From Klenkia sesuvii (lineage in GTDB: Bacteria; Actinomycetota; Actinomycetes; Mycobacteriales; Geodermatophilaceae), in assembly GCF_037083825.1 (NCBI RefSeq), contig NZ_JBAPLU010000008.1, positions 1 through 64,000 of the forward strand: a stretch of DNA of 64,000 nt, in the 5' to 3' direction. Under the pieces are notes generated by a model. It was not told the origin of the DNA, made no database searches, and worked only from the letters and a program-made list of their open reading frames with translations. The stretch's first letter is position 1. Each line of letters begins with the position of its first letter. Position numbers and translations under genes: made by a program. Positions 1 through 8,292 of the stretch are shown here, one piece after another.

Positions 1-176
1 GCACCCGCCAGCAGCTGCGTATCGCGATCGTCACCTGGATCGAACGGACCTACCACCGCCGACGAAGGCAAGCCGGCCTGGGTCGGTTGACCCCCATCGA
101 GTTCGAGTCCATCATCACCACACCGGCTACACAAGCCGCGTGACCCCGACTGTCACCTATCCGTGCAGCAGTCCCT
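1..176 (+). mobile_element. Right end of an IS3-family insertion sequence in jetC
   Basis: The transposase stop at 143 is followed within about 35 bases by sequence that still translates as JetC on the other strand. The junction of IS and jetC therefore lies at roughly 165-185; 176 is an estimate. The last JetC-like residues are '...CTDDSLTAAGDPE', after which the frame reads GLLHG and stops. The other terminal inverted repeat and the target duplication lie left of the window, so the boundary cannot be fixed. Confidence 0.65.
3..143 (+). CDS. IS3-family transposase OrfB, C-terminal fragment (runs off the left edge)
   Basis: The open frame entering from the left edge encodes 46 residues and stops at 141-143. 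It contains 'WIERTYHRRRRQAGLG' and 'LTPIEFE', the closing signature of the IS3-family (DDE/rve) transposase, just after the catalytic domain. Only the last part of the protein is in the window, so the DDE residues and the OrfA frame cannot be seen. It converges tail-to-tail on the truncated jetC gene (stop at 157), which indicates that the element sits inside jetC. Family assignment is confident; the subgroup is not determinable. Confidence 0.85.
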   Translation, partial: TRQQLRIAIVTWIERTYHRRRRQAGLGRLTPIEFESIITTPATQAA

Positions 177-3012
177 CGGGATCGCCGGCAGCCGTGAGCG
201 AGTCGTCGGTGCAGGCCAGCAGATCGGCCTGGAAGGTGCGCACCTCCTGGTTGGGGGTGCGTTCGGTCTCCAACCGGATGAAGCGTCCGGTGTTGTAGTC
301 GATGCCGTGCAGTGATTCGTTGATGCGGTCGATCCGCTCGCCGATGAGCTCCTCCTGCTTGCGCAGCTCGGCCCGGAGTTCGGCGATGTCGCGGATCGCG
401 TTGGTGCGCAGCAGTTCCTGGAACTCGGCCTCGAACCGGGGCAGGTCGTCTGCGGCCAGCCGCTGGTGCAGCTCGCGGTACCCGATGATCGACCCGACGG
501 TGTCGTCGAGCTCTTGGGTGAGCAGCGGCCAGGCCTGCCGGAAGGTGCGCATGAGCGCGGTCAACCGGTTCTCCACCCCGGAGCGGCGGGTGCCCGCGGC
601 GTCGTGCTCGCTGGTGGTGGCCTGCAGGGTCGTCTTCTCCCAGGCGTCCCATGCGGCGACGCCGCGCGGGGACCGACCGGGGACCCGGGTCGCGAGCGCG
701 TCGACCACCGCCGGCGGCAGGGCGTCGACCTCCGCCGCCAGAACACCTCGCTCCCGCGCCTGGACCAGCGCGCGTTCGCGCTCGGTCGTGGTCGAGCCGA
801 TGCGCCCGACCACGGCGTCGCGCTGCGTGCGTGCGGTCAGCTCGACCGCCGCGGCGTCGTCCCGCACCTGGCGGAGCCGGGACAGCTCCCCCGATGCGCT
901 GGTCAGCCGGTCGCGCTCGGCCCCGAGGGCGTCGATGCGATGGGCGACCGACGGCCAGTCGACGTCGGCGAACTCGCGCACCGTCGTCGCCCGGTCGAGG
1001 GCCGCCGCCCGGGCGCGGACCTGCTTCTCCACGCCGTCGAGCCCGGTCCCTCGCGCAGCGAGCTCCTCGCGCTGTCGGCCGAGGTCGCGGGCGGCGTCGA
1101 GCAGGGCGTCGATGCGAGCCTCGGCCGACCAGCCGAGCACGAAGTTGCGGCGGTCGTCGATCCGGAACCGGTCGTCCTTCTCGTGCCGGTTCCGACCGCC
1201 CTTGAGCTGCCCTGCCCGGGTGACGGCGCGCTCGGCGCGGCGGAAGTCGGCCATGGTCTCGACCCGCTCCAGATCGGCCCGGACGGCGACCTCTGCCCGC
1301 AACCAGCCGGCCAACGGGTCGTCCTTGACCTCCACCACGTCGGAGAGCGGGTGCTTGCTGCGCGGCGCGGGAGCCAACCCCGCGCGGGTCGGCACCGCGT
1401 AGTAGACCAAGCGTCCGCGCAGGTGCTCGCCCTCGATCCAGTCCGACACCGTTCGGTAGTGGCGGTCGGGCACCAGCAGCGACAACCCGAGCCCGCGCAG
1501 CACCCGTTCGGCGGCACCTTCCCAGTCCCGGTGCTCGGGCCGAACCTGCAGCAACTCGCCCGCGAACGGCAGCTCTGCTTCGGCCAGGCCGGTGGCTTGC
1601 AGCAGCCGCGACCGCAGGTCGAGCTGGGCCACCGGGATGTTCACCCGGCGGTCGCGGGCTGCCCGGAGGTCGGCGTTCAGCGATCGCTCGTCGTCAGCAA
1701 GGCGGGCCGAGGCGACGGCGAGGCCATCGGTGTCCGCACGCAGCCGTGCCTGCTCGTCGGCGAGCCGAGTGCCCATCTCGCCGAGTTCGGCGCGGCGTGC
1801 AGCGAAGGCGTCGGCCCGCGCGGCCGGGGCAAGCCCGAGGATCTCCAGGTCGGCCGCATGGGTCGCCGACCGGTCCTGCCGGCGACGTAGCTCCTCGCTC
1901 TGGTGCTCGATCTCGAGCCCGATCTCCCGCAACCGGGCACCGCCGTGACCCTCCATCTGCAACTCGGCGGCGGCGCGTTCGTCACCGGCTCGTCGGATCT
2001 CGCCGTCGAGGACGTCGCGTTCGGCGACCAGCCCGGTCAACCGCTCGTCCGCTGCCGCCGCCTCGGCCTGCAGGTGGGCCACGGTGCGCGCGGCCACGAA
2101 CGCCGGCAGGGCCGCCCGCTCGGCCGCCAGCGCCGCGATCCGACTGGTCAGCTCCTCGTGCACGGCAGCCTGCCCGAGCAAGGGGTCCAGCTGGTCCACC
2201 TGGGTGCGCGCGGCTACCACCGCATCGTGGGCCTTGGACAGCGCCTCGAAGTGGTCGACCAGCTGATCGACGCGGCGGCGGGCGTCGAAGGGCTCGAGCA
2301 TGTGGTGGCGGACGAACTCGGTGAGGTTGCTGACCGCCTTCATCGAGACCGTCTGGGCGAACAGCTCCAGCGCTTGGGGCGACGGGATGCCGAGCAGCCG
2401 CCGGAACCGCTCGCCGTAGGGCCGGTAGCTGTCGTGCACCGCGGCACCGGAGGCCACCAGCCGCTTGCGCAGCGCGGCCGGGTCACCGCCGAATCCGGTG
2501 AGGTCCGATGCGATCGAGAGCTCCCGCTCGGCGGTCACGTAGAACCGGTCGGGCTGCCCCTCCTGGCCGTCGGCCAACCAGAACACCGCGGCCAGGCTGG
2601 TGCGGGTGTCCAGGCCCTCGTTGCCGAACACGGCCAGCAGCACGCTGAAGGTCGGCCCGCGCCGCAACCCGACGGGGAGTGTGCGACCGGTGGCTTCGTT
2701 GCGCTCGGACTTGTGGTGGCCCAGGACGTAGGAGCGCAGGTCACGCTCCTTGGTCTCGCCGCCCGCGGCCCGGTTGAACGCGATGCGCTGCGGGGGCACG
2801 AGCAACGTGGTGAGCGCGTCGACCACGGTGGACTTGCCCGACCCGATGTCCCCGGTGAGCAGGCTGTCAGCCCCACCCGGGACGAACGACCACACCTGGC
2901 CGTCGAAGGTGCCCCAGTTGAACAGCTCGAAGCGGTGCAACCGATGGCCCACCCGCTGCCGTGATGCGCCGGCAACCGGCGCCTCGAGGTCCGCCGCCCC
3001 GAACAGGGTCAT
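157..3012 (-). pseudogene. jetC: Wadjet JetC (SMC/MukB-like ATPase), C-terminus lost to IS insertion
   Basis: JetC is the SMC-type ATPase of the Wadjet defence complex, which extrudes DNA loops so that small circular DNA is recognised and cut. The ATG at 3012 overlaps the jetB stop (ATGA) and gives a 951-residue product. Residues 25-45 are the SMC head start, Walker A is GDIGSGKST at 54-62, and a long Glu/Arg/Ala-rich coiled-coil region with a central hinge-like part follows. The frame ends with GLLHG and a TAG at the IS3 boundary. The usual final 150 or so residues, with the signature motif, Walker B and D-loop, are absent, so ATP hydrolysis should be impossible. The missing 3' end and jetD may lie on the far side of the IS, left of the window. 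Confidence 0.85.
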
Positions 3013-3665
3013 CGGCCCTCCCCTCCGGTCGTCTCGTCGTCGGCGGGCTGGGCATCCTGCGGTGGCCCGTCCGGGCCGTGCAGGTAGGCCCGGAGCCGTT
3101 CCTCGAAGTCCGCCAGCCACTGGCCGTCGACGAAGGCCTTGAGGATGCGGCGGACCTCGTACCCCGCGTCCGCGCCGGGCAGCTTGCGGACGAAGCCCAG
3201 GTCGACCACCTTCCCCAGGGCGCTGTCGACCTGCTGGACGACCCGCGCCTCCTGTCCGCTGCCGGCCAGGAACACGGCCACCAGGTCCACCACCTGCTCC
3301 CGGGTGAGCACGAGCCGGGCCTCGCCGCTGCTGGCGTCGAACTCGGCTAACCGCTTGCGCAGGAGGGCCAGCAGCAGGCTCACCGGGTAGGTCAGGGCAT
3401 GCCGCCGCACCAGCCGGGGCAGGGCCGGACGACCGGCCCGCAGCTCGGCGAGCTGCTGGTCGGGTTGCGCGCGCAGGAACGCGTACCCCTCGACGTCGTC
3501 GAGCACGAGATCAAGACCCAGATCGGCGACGCGCTCACGCACCTGCGGCGCGGCGCCCTGCAGGTGCCGCCACACCTGCGGGTGACTGTCCTGCTCGACC
3601 ACCCCGCGCAGGAGCGAGGTGAGCACCAGGGGCACGTCGAGTTCGGAGTGCCTGGGTGCGCTCAT
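3009..3665 (-). CDS. jetB: Wadjet JetB (MksE/MukE-like kite subunit, DUF4194)
   Basis: JetB is the MukE-like winged-helix 'kite' subunit that bridges the JetA kleisin and the JetC ATPase. The 218-residue protein has the DUF4194 layout: an N-terminal 'LDVPLVLTSLLRGVV' helix, a central 'YPVSLLLALLRKRLAEFD' helix, then 'LVLTREQVVDLVAVF', and a wing near 'VRRILKAFVDGQWL'. Its acidic tail is rich in Asp and Glu. The ATG at 3665 overlaps the jetA stop and its own stop overlaps the jetC start, so translation of the three genes is coupled. The frame is intact, unlike jetC. Family assignment rests on motif memory and gene order. Confidence 0.87.
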   Translation of the reverse strand: MSAPRHSELDVPLVLTSLLRGVVEQDSHPQVWRHLQGAAPQVRERVADLGLDLVLDDVEGYAFLRAQPDQQLAELRAGRPALPRLVRRHALTYPVSLLLALLRKRLAEFDASSGEARLVLTREQVVDLVAVFLAGSGQEARVVQQVDSALGKVVDLGFVRKLPGADAGYEVRRILKAFVDGQWLADFEERLRAYLHGPDGPPQDAQPADDETTGGEGR

Positions 3666-5164
3666 GCGGGTGCCCCTCCGTTCGATCGTTCGACGACCCG
3701 GGTGTAGACCACCCGGGGTACCTGTGCGGTGCGGTCGACGTCGTCGCTGCCGGTCCAGGACACCGCGTCGACCTGCTCGGGATCGAACGACGTCGCCACC
3801 CCCTCCTGGACGGACAGGTAGCCGATCAGCTCGGCGAGGCCCTGCTCGAGGGGGTGGTCGGCGACGATGTCGGCCAGCGCGGCGACCGGCTCCCGGGCCA
3901 ACCGGTCGGCGACCGCGGCCCGCAACCGCGCGACATCGACGTACACCTGCTCGTACAGCGCGGCCGGATCCGCGCGCTCGGTGGCCGCGGCGATGCCGTC
4001 GCTGTCGAGGGCCAGCCGACGCCGCGGGCGGTAGAGCGGCCGCTCGGTCGGCAGCACCACCGGGATCTCGGGGCTGGGCACGCTGCTGCCCGGCACCGGA
4101 GCGGACCGGGCACCCGGTGCGAGGTCACGGACGGCGAGGGCGTGCACCTCGATCTCGTGCAGCACCTCCATCACTCGGCGGTTCTCCAACCACACCTGGT
4201 CGTCGAGGAAGCGGCGGAGCTGGTCGGACAGCTGCCGCACGGTGCTCTGGGTGCGCCCCGCGGCGTCGAGCCAGTCGTGGTGGATGTGCCGCGCCCAGCT
4301 GTCGGACCCTGCGATCTCCGGCAGCGCGAGCACACGGCCCAGCAGGTCGGTGAACTCGTCCTGCCGGGACGCCGACAGCAGGAAGTCGTAGAACCCCCGG
4401 AACGACCGGCCCTGGTCGGAGTCGGCGATGCCCCGCCGGTCGCCCAGCACCTCGTCGAGCAACTCGCCCTTGCCGCCGTCCCAGGTGGCGATCTTCTCGC
4501 GCAGGCCGCGGTCGAGGGCGCGGAAGTTCTCCTCGACCTGCCGGAAGTCGGCCAGCAGCTCGCGTGCGGTCGAGGTGAACTGCTGGTACCGGTCACGCTG
4601 GGCGACGTCGTCGAGCACGTCGAGCCGACCTGCCTCGACGTCGTCGATCTGCTGCTGGATCTCGGTCCGACGCCGGTGCAGCTCGGCCAACCTGACCTGG
4701 GGGTCGAGCTCGGCACCGAAGGCCATCTGCCGGAGGAGGTCGACGACCGTGTTCAGCCGGGACTCGGTGCCCACGAAAGGCGCCGGCTGCAGCGTGCGCA
4801 GCCAGGACAGCGACTTCTCCACGGCCGGCGTCGCGTCGTAGGACTGCTCGTCGGCGCCCGGCGGGTAGTAGGCGCGCAACCAGCCGGTCTCCGGTGCCGC
4901 CCAGTCGTCGAGGTACTCCTTGGCGCTGCGGGCATAGCGGACCGCGCCGTCGTCGCCGGTCTCGCTGCGCAGCCCCTGCAGGAACTCCTCCAGGCGGCCG
5001 ATCAGCTCCGAGCGGGAGACCGACCGGGTGTTCTCCTCGACGAACACCGCGCCCAGGAAGACCAGCACCAGCGGTGCGGTGCCGGCACGCAGCAGAGCCC
5101 ACGCCGGATGCCGACGCCGGAGCTCGACGATCTCGTCGTGGCGATCGATCAGGTCCACGTCCAC
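3662..5164 (-). CDS. jetA: Wadjet JetA (MksF/kleisin-like, DUF3375)
   Basis: JetA is the kleisin-type subunit of the Wadjet SMC complex. The 500-residue DUF3375 protein begins 'LIDRHDEIVELRRRHPAW', has the typical early 'ALLRAGTAPLVLVFLGAVF' helix, and carries coiled-coil sequence ('LAELHRRRTEIQQQIDDVEA') in its middle. It is the first gene of a jetA-jetB-jetC operon with 4-nt overlaps, the standard Wadjet order. The start is a GTG at 5164; no strong Shine-Dalgarno is seen. The frame is complete and shows no lesion, so the operon looks recently broken rather than long decayed. Confidence 0.88.
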   Translation of the reverse strand: MDVDLIDRHDEIVELRRRHPAWALLRAGTAPLVLVFLGAVFVEENTRSVSRSELIGRLEEFLQGLRSETGDDGAVRYARSAKEYLDDWAAPETGWLRAYYPPGADEQSYDATPAVEKSLSWLRTLQPAPFVGTESRLNTVVDLLRQMAFGAELDPQVRLAELHRRRTEIQQQIDDVEAGRLDVLDDVAQRDRYQQFTSTARELLADFRQVEENFRALDRGLREKIATWDGGKGELLDEVLGDRRGIADSDQGRSFRGFYDFLLSASRQDEFTDLLGRVLALPEIAGSDSWARHIHHDWLDAAGRTQSTVRQLSDQLRRFLDDQVWLENRRVMEVLHEIEVHALAVRDLAPGARSAPVPGSSVPSPEIPVVLPTERPLYRPRRRLALDSDGIAAATERADPAALYEQVYVDVARLRAAVADRLAREPVAALADIVADHPLEQGLAELIGYLSVQEGVATSFDPEQVDAVSWTGSDDVDRTAQVPRVVYTRVVERSNGGAPA

Positions 5165-5232
5165 ATGCTCGCAGGGGGTGCCGACAGAACCGACATGACT
5201 CCCCGGCCGCGGGTCACTCCACGGGGCGTGAC

Positions 5233-5984
5233 CTGGAACTCCACCGACGGACCATCATTCCGCTGTCCGCAACCGATGCGAGCATGGGGCGGCTGGCAGG
5301 TGCAGGGCGCCTCCTCCCTGCACCGCATCTGCTCCTCCTCCCGTCCCTGCGCCGGGAGGCACTGGCCAGCTCGCGGATCGAGGGCACGCAAGCGTCGCTG
5401 TCCGACGTGTTCGAGGCAGAGGCCAGCGGAGCACCGCGCACCGACGACGTCCGGGAGGTCACGAACTACGTCGCAGCCATGGACCACGGCCTGTCACGGC
5501 TGCAGGCACTCCCGCTCGACAACCGGTTGATGCGGGAGATGCACGGCGTGCTCATGGCCGGGGTGCGCGGTCAGGAGAAGACCCCCGGCGTGTTCTGCCG
5601 CAGCCAGAACTGGATCGGCACCGTGGACGGCACACCGAGCACCGCGGTGTTCGCACCACCGACCGTGGACGACCTGATGCCGGCTCTCGACGACGGGGAG
5701 AAGCAGGCGCACGACGAGGCCGAGCGCATGCTCGACCTCCGCGAGAACTACCGCGTGGCACTGCGCGGCACCCACAGCAGAGCCGTCGAGGTGGTCGACC
5801 TGATGCTGTCCAGCCCGGTCATGCAGACCCGGCAGGTCGCGACCAAGCTCGACGTCAGCATCCAGGGCGCCACCTACCTGCTCGAACAGCTGGCCGAGGC
5901 GGGCATCCTCCGCTCACGCACCCAGGGCAAGGGCACCCGGTGATCTGGTACGCCGACCAAGTGCTCGAGGCGTTGGCCGACTGA
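5233..5984 (+). pseudogene. Degenerate Fic-family gene lacking the Fic catalytic core
   Basis: Fic proteins transfer AMP or other nucleotides to target proteins. The frame matches the family N-terminus ('GRLLPAPHLL', 'SSRIEGTQASLSDVFEAEA') and the mid-section ('GVRGQEKTPGVFCRSQNWIG'). It then jumps from 'DDLMPALDD' straight to the C-terminal 'RMLDLRENYRVAL' helix and winged-helix part. The roughly 110 residues that should hold the HPFxxGNGR motif are missing. The frame stops at 5943, while the expected tail 'IWYADQVLEALAD' continues in the +1 frame to 5984, so there is also a frameshift near 5940. No ATG/GTG start fits the homologous N-terminus; the first in-frame ATG is 5284. I read this as a dead gene with three lesions. 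Confidence 0.8.
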
Positions 5985-6029
5985 TCCGCCCCGTTCACAG
6001 CTCGGCGTGGATCAGCTCCGCCGACGAGG

Positions 6030-6070
6030 GTGCATCCTTCGACACAGCCCTCGGTGGCGAAAGGATGCAC
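6030..6070. terminator. Hairpin between the fic remnant and the symporter gene
   Basis: A perfect 10-bp inverted repeat (GTGCATCCTT at 6030-6039 and AAGGATGCAC at 6061-6070) lies between two convergent transcription units, just past the symporter stop at 6100. No U-tract follows on either strand, which is usual for terminators in GC-rich actinomycetes. It could serve both directions. Confidence 0.5.
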
Positions 6071-6099
6071 GCTGGTGGCGGAAGAGGCGTGATCTGGTG

Positions 6100-7455
6100 T
6101 CAGACGCGCTCGGGGTCGCGGGTCTCGCCCAGCGACCGGATCGGGTCGACCGTGGTGGTCGAGTCGTAGCGCTCCCGGTCGAGGATGCCCTCGCGGTTGG
6201 CCACGATGGTGGGCACCAGCGCCTGGCCGGCGACGTTGGTCGCCGTCCGACCCATGTCGAGGATCGGGTCGACGGCCAGCAGCAGGCCGACCCCGGCCAG
6301 CGGCAGACCCAGCGTGGAGAGGGTCAGCGTCAGCATGACCACCGCACCGGTGACGCCGGCCGTCGCGGCCGAGCCGACCACCGAGACGAGCGCGATGAGC
6401 AGGTAGTCGGTGATCGAGAGGTCGACGCCGAAGAACTGCGCCACGAAGATCGCCGCCAGCGCCGGGTAGATCGCCGCGCAGCCGTCCATCTTCGTCGTCG
6501 CCCCCAGCGGGACGGCGAAGGAGGCGTACGAGCGCGGCACGCCCAGGTTCGCCTCGGTCACCCGTTCGGTCACCGGCAGCGTGCCGATCGAGGAGCGAGA
6601 CACGAAGCCGAGCTGGATGGCCGGCCAGGCACCGGCGTAGAACCGGCGGGGCGAGAGGCCGTGCAGCTTCAGCAGCACCGGGTAGACGACGCCGAGCACC
6701 AGCACGAGACCGCCGTAGACCGCGGCGACGAAGACTCCGAGGGAGCCCAGGGACTCCCAGCCGTAGGCCGCGACCGCGTGCCCGATGAGGCCCAGCGTGC
6801 CCAGCGGCGACAGAAGGATGACCCACCACAGCACCTTCTGCACGATCGCCAGCGCCGAGCGCGTGACGGTCAGGAACGGCTCCGCGGCCTCACCCACCTT
6901 GAGCGCGGCGATGCCGACCGCGACCGACACGACGATCAGCTGCAGCACGTTGAACGACAGCGAGCCGTCGGTCGAGCCCTCGAGCCCGAGGATGTTGCCG
7001 GGCACCAGGCCGGTGAGGAAGTCCCACCACGAACCACCGCCGCCGTCGTAGTCCGCCGCGGACGCCGCGACCGAGCTGTTGCGGCCTGGCTGGGTGAGCA
7101 GGCCCAGGCCGATCCCGATCGACACCGCGACGAGCGCGGTGATGGCGAACCACAGCAGGGTCTGGCCGGCCAGCCGCGCGGCGTTCCCGACCTGCTTGAG
7201 GTTGGCGATGCTGACGATGATCGCGGTGACGATCAGCGGGATGACGATGACCCGCAGCAGCGAGACGAACGTCGAGCCGATGGTGTCCAGGGTCGAGGTC
7301 AGCCAGTTCTGGTCGGTGCCGGCGACGAGGTCGCCGTCGACGTAGCTGCCGGGGACGGTGCCGATGGCCCGGGCGACGAGCCCGAGGGCCACGCCCAGCA
7401 CGAGGGCGATCAGCACCTGGGCCGCGAAGGGCACGCGGCGGAGGCGGGAGAGCAC
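6100..7455 (-). CDS. Dicarboxylate/amino acid:cation symporter (DAACS/SDF family)
   Basis: This is a membrane symporter for dicarboxylates or acidic amino acids, with 451 residues from a GTG at 7455. An upstream in-frame start would add 34 residues of poor hydrophobicity. Family motifs are present: the serine-rich re-entrant loop 'SRSSIGTLPVT', 'TKMDGCAAIYPALAAIF', and the transport-core segment 'DMGRTATNVAGQAL'. The position that is Asp405 in sodium-coupled GltPh (after NVTG) reads Gln here, which may affect ion coupling. The gene stands alone, with a hairpin after its stop. The substrate cannot be told from sequence. Confidence 0.9.
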   Translation of the reverse strand: MLSRLRRVPFAAQVLIALVLGVALGLVARAIGTVPGSYVDGDLVAGTDQNWLTSTLDTIGSTFVSLLRVIVIPLIVTAIIVSIANLKQVGNAARLAGQTLLWFAITALVAVSIGIGLGLLTQPGRNSSVAASAADYDGGGGSWWDFLTGLVPGNILGLEGSTDGSLSFNVLQLIVVSVAVGIAALKVGEAAEPFLTVTRSALAIVQKVLWWVILLSPLGTLGLIGHAVAAYGWESLGSLGVFVAAVYGGLVLVLGVVYPVLLKLHGLSPRRFYAGAWPAIQLGFVSRSSIGTLPVTERVTEANLGVPRSYASFAVPLGATTKMDGCAAIYPALAAIFVAQFFGVDLSITDYLLIALVSVVGSAATAGVTGAVVMLTLTLSTLGLPLAGVGLLLAVDPILDMGRTATNVAGQALVPTIVANREGILDRERYDSTTTVDPIRSLGETRDPERV

Positions 7456-7627
7456 GAGGGAGGCCTTTCGAGGAGGGGGAGGACGACGGAGCGGGGACGC
7501 CGTCAAGCCCCGGTGGTCGCCCGACCGAAGTCGACGACCCGCCTCCTCGTCAGCCACAGCATGCGCACAGAGGAGCCAACCCCGCCGGCCGGCACATGTT
7601 CCCGGACGCCGCCGTCGGCTGGGTCAC

Positions 7628-8008
7628 TCAGCTGCGGGCGTCGAGCACCGGGACGTCGTACTGCGCGAACACCGCATCGGACGTGATGACGGTCAACCCC
7701 TCCACCTGCGCCTGCGCGAGGAGCAGGCGGTCGAACGGGTCCCGGTGGACCAGCGGCAGCTCAGCCAGTGCGAGCAGGTGTCGGTCCTCGATCGCCAGTC
7801 GCCGGATCCCCCGCTCCTCGAGGACCGCGGGGAGCCGCGGCACCGGACGGAGCTTGCCGACCGTGCTCTTGATGACGATCTCCCACGACGAGACCACCGA
7901 CACGACGGAGTCGGCGCCGTCGACCATCGCCGACCGGGTCCTGGGCCCCAGACGAGGGTCGTCGCCGAGCACCCAGAGCAGCGCACTGGTGTCGAGCAGG
8001 AAGGCCAC
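7628..8008 (-). CDS. vapC: PIN-domain toxin of a VapBC/Phd-type pair
   Basis: This 126-residue PIN-domain protein is probably a toxic endoribonuclease. The acidic residues expected of the magnesium site are visible: Asp6 in 'LLDTSALLW', Glu43 in 'SSWEIVIKS', Asp93 in 'DPFDRLLLAQA', and Asp111 in 'ITSDAVF'. The GTG start lies 2 bases after the stop of the antitoxin gene, giving a coupled operon. The subgroup resembles PhdYeFM-associated PIN toxins. The RNA target is unknown. Confidence 0.9.
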   Translation of the reverse strand: MAFLLDTSALLWVLGDDPRLGPRTRSAMVDGADSVVSVVSSWEIVIKSTVGKLRPVPRLPAVLEERGIRRLAIEDRHLLALAELPLVHRDPFDRLLLAQAQVEGLTVITSDAVFAQYDVPVLDARS

Positions 8009-8010
8009 CG

Positions 8011-8268
8011 TCAGGTCTCGTCGGGGCGGTTGATCGACTCCTCGAACATGGCGAGCACCTCTGCGTCCGCCTCGTCGTAGTCGTCGGCGAACACGATCTC
8101 CCCCGCCATCGCGCCCAGGAGCGACCTCGGCCGGTCGACCTCGGGGACGAGACGGAACCGCGTGACACCCGATCCGCGCCGTGTGATCACGACCTCTTCG
8201 CCCCGTTCGGCGGCGTCCAGCAGCTTCGACAGCTGGGTCTTCGCCTGGTGGACGTTCGCCGTCTGCAT
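8011..8268 (-). CDS. Phd/YefM-family antitoxin
   Basis: This 85-residue protein opens with the classic Phd/YefM DNA-binding region 'NVHQAKTQLSKLLDAAERGE' followed by 'VVITRRGSGVTRF'. The C-terminal half is acidic ('FADDYDEADAEVLAMFEES') and should wrap the PIN toxin. It is first in the operon, as usual for such pairs. No Shine-Dalgarno precedes the ATG at 8268; a palindrome abuts the start codon, which suggests tight autoregulation and perhaps a leaderless transcript. Confidence 0.9.
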   Translation of the reverse strand: MQTANVHQAKTQLSKLLDAAERGEEVVITRRGSGVTRFRLVPEVDRPRSLLGAMAGEIVFADDYDEADAEVLAMFEESINRPDET

Positions 8269-8285
8269 CTAGCCACAATAGCTAG
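8269..8285. promoter_or_regulatory. Operator-like palindrome at the toxin-antitoxin start
   Basis: CTAGC (8269-8273) and GCTAG (8281-8285) flank an AT-rich 7-base centre, directly against the antitoxin ATG at 8268. On the minus strand the centre reads TATTGT, a plausible -10 hexamer lying 6 bases before the ATG. This could be the autoregulatory operator overlapping a promoter for a leaderless mRNA. Confidence 0.5.
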
Positions 8286-8292
8286 TTCCGTG

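Noticed and set aside
157..652. Several overlapping plus- and minus-strand ORFs within jetC
   Set aside because: All are shadows of the jetC frame with Arg/Pro/Ser-rich composition.
5855..6829. Minus-strand frame overlapping the symporter gene
   Set aside because: Contains out-of-frame translation of the transporter and low-complexity Arg/Gly stretches; the DAACS frame is the real one.
3..8292. Prophage or CRISPR array in the accessory left end
   Set aside because: No phage structural, integrase or cas-like frames and no regularly spaced repeats; the accessory character comes from the IS and conflict genes only.
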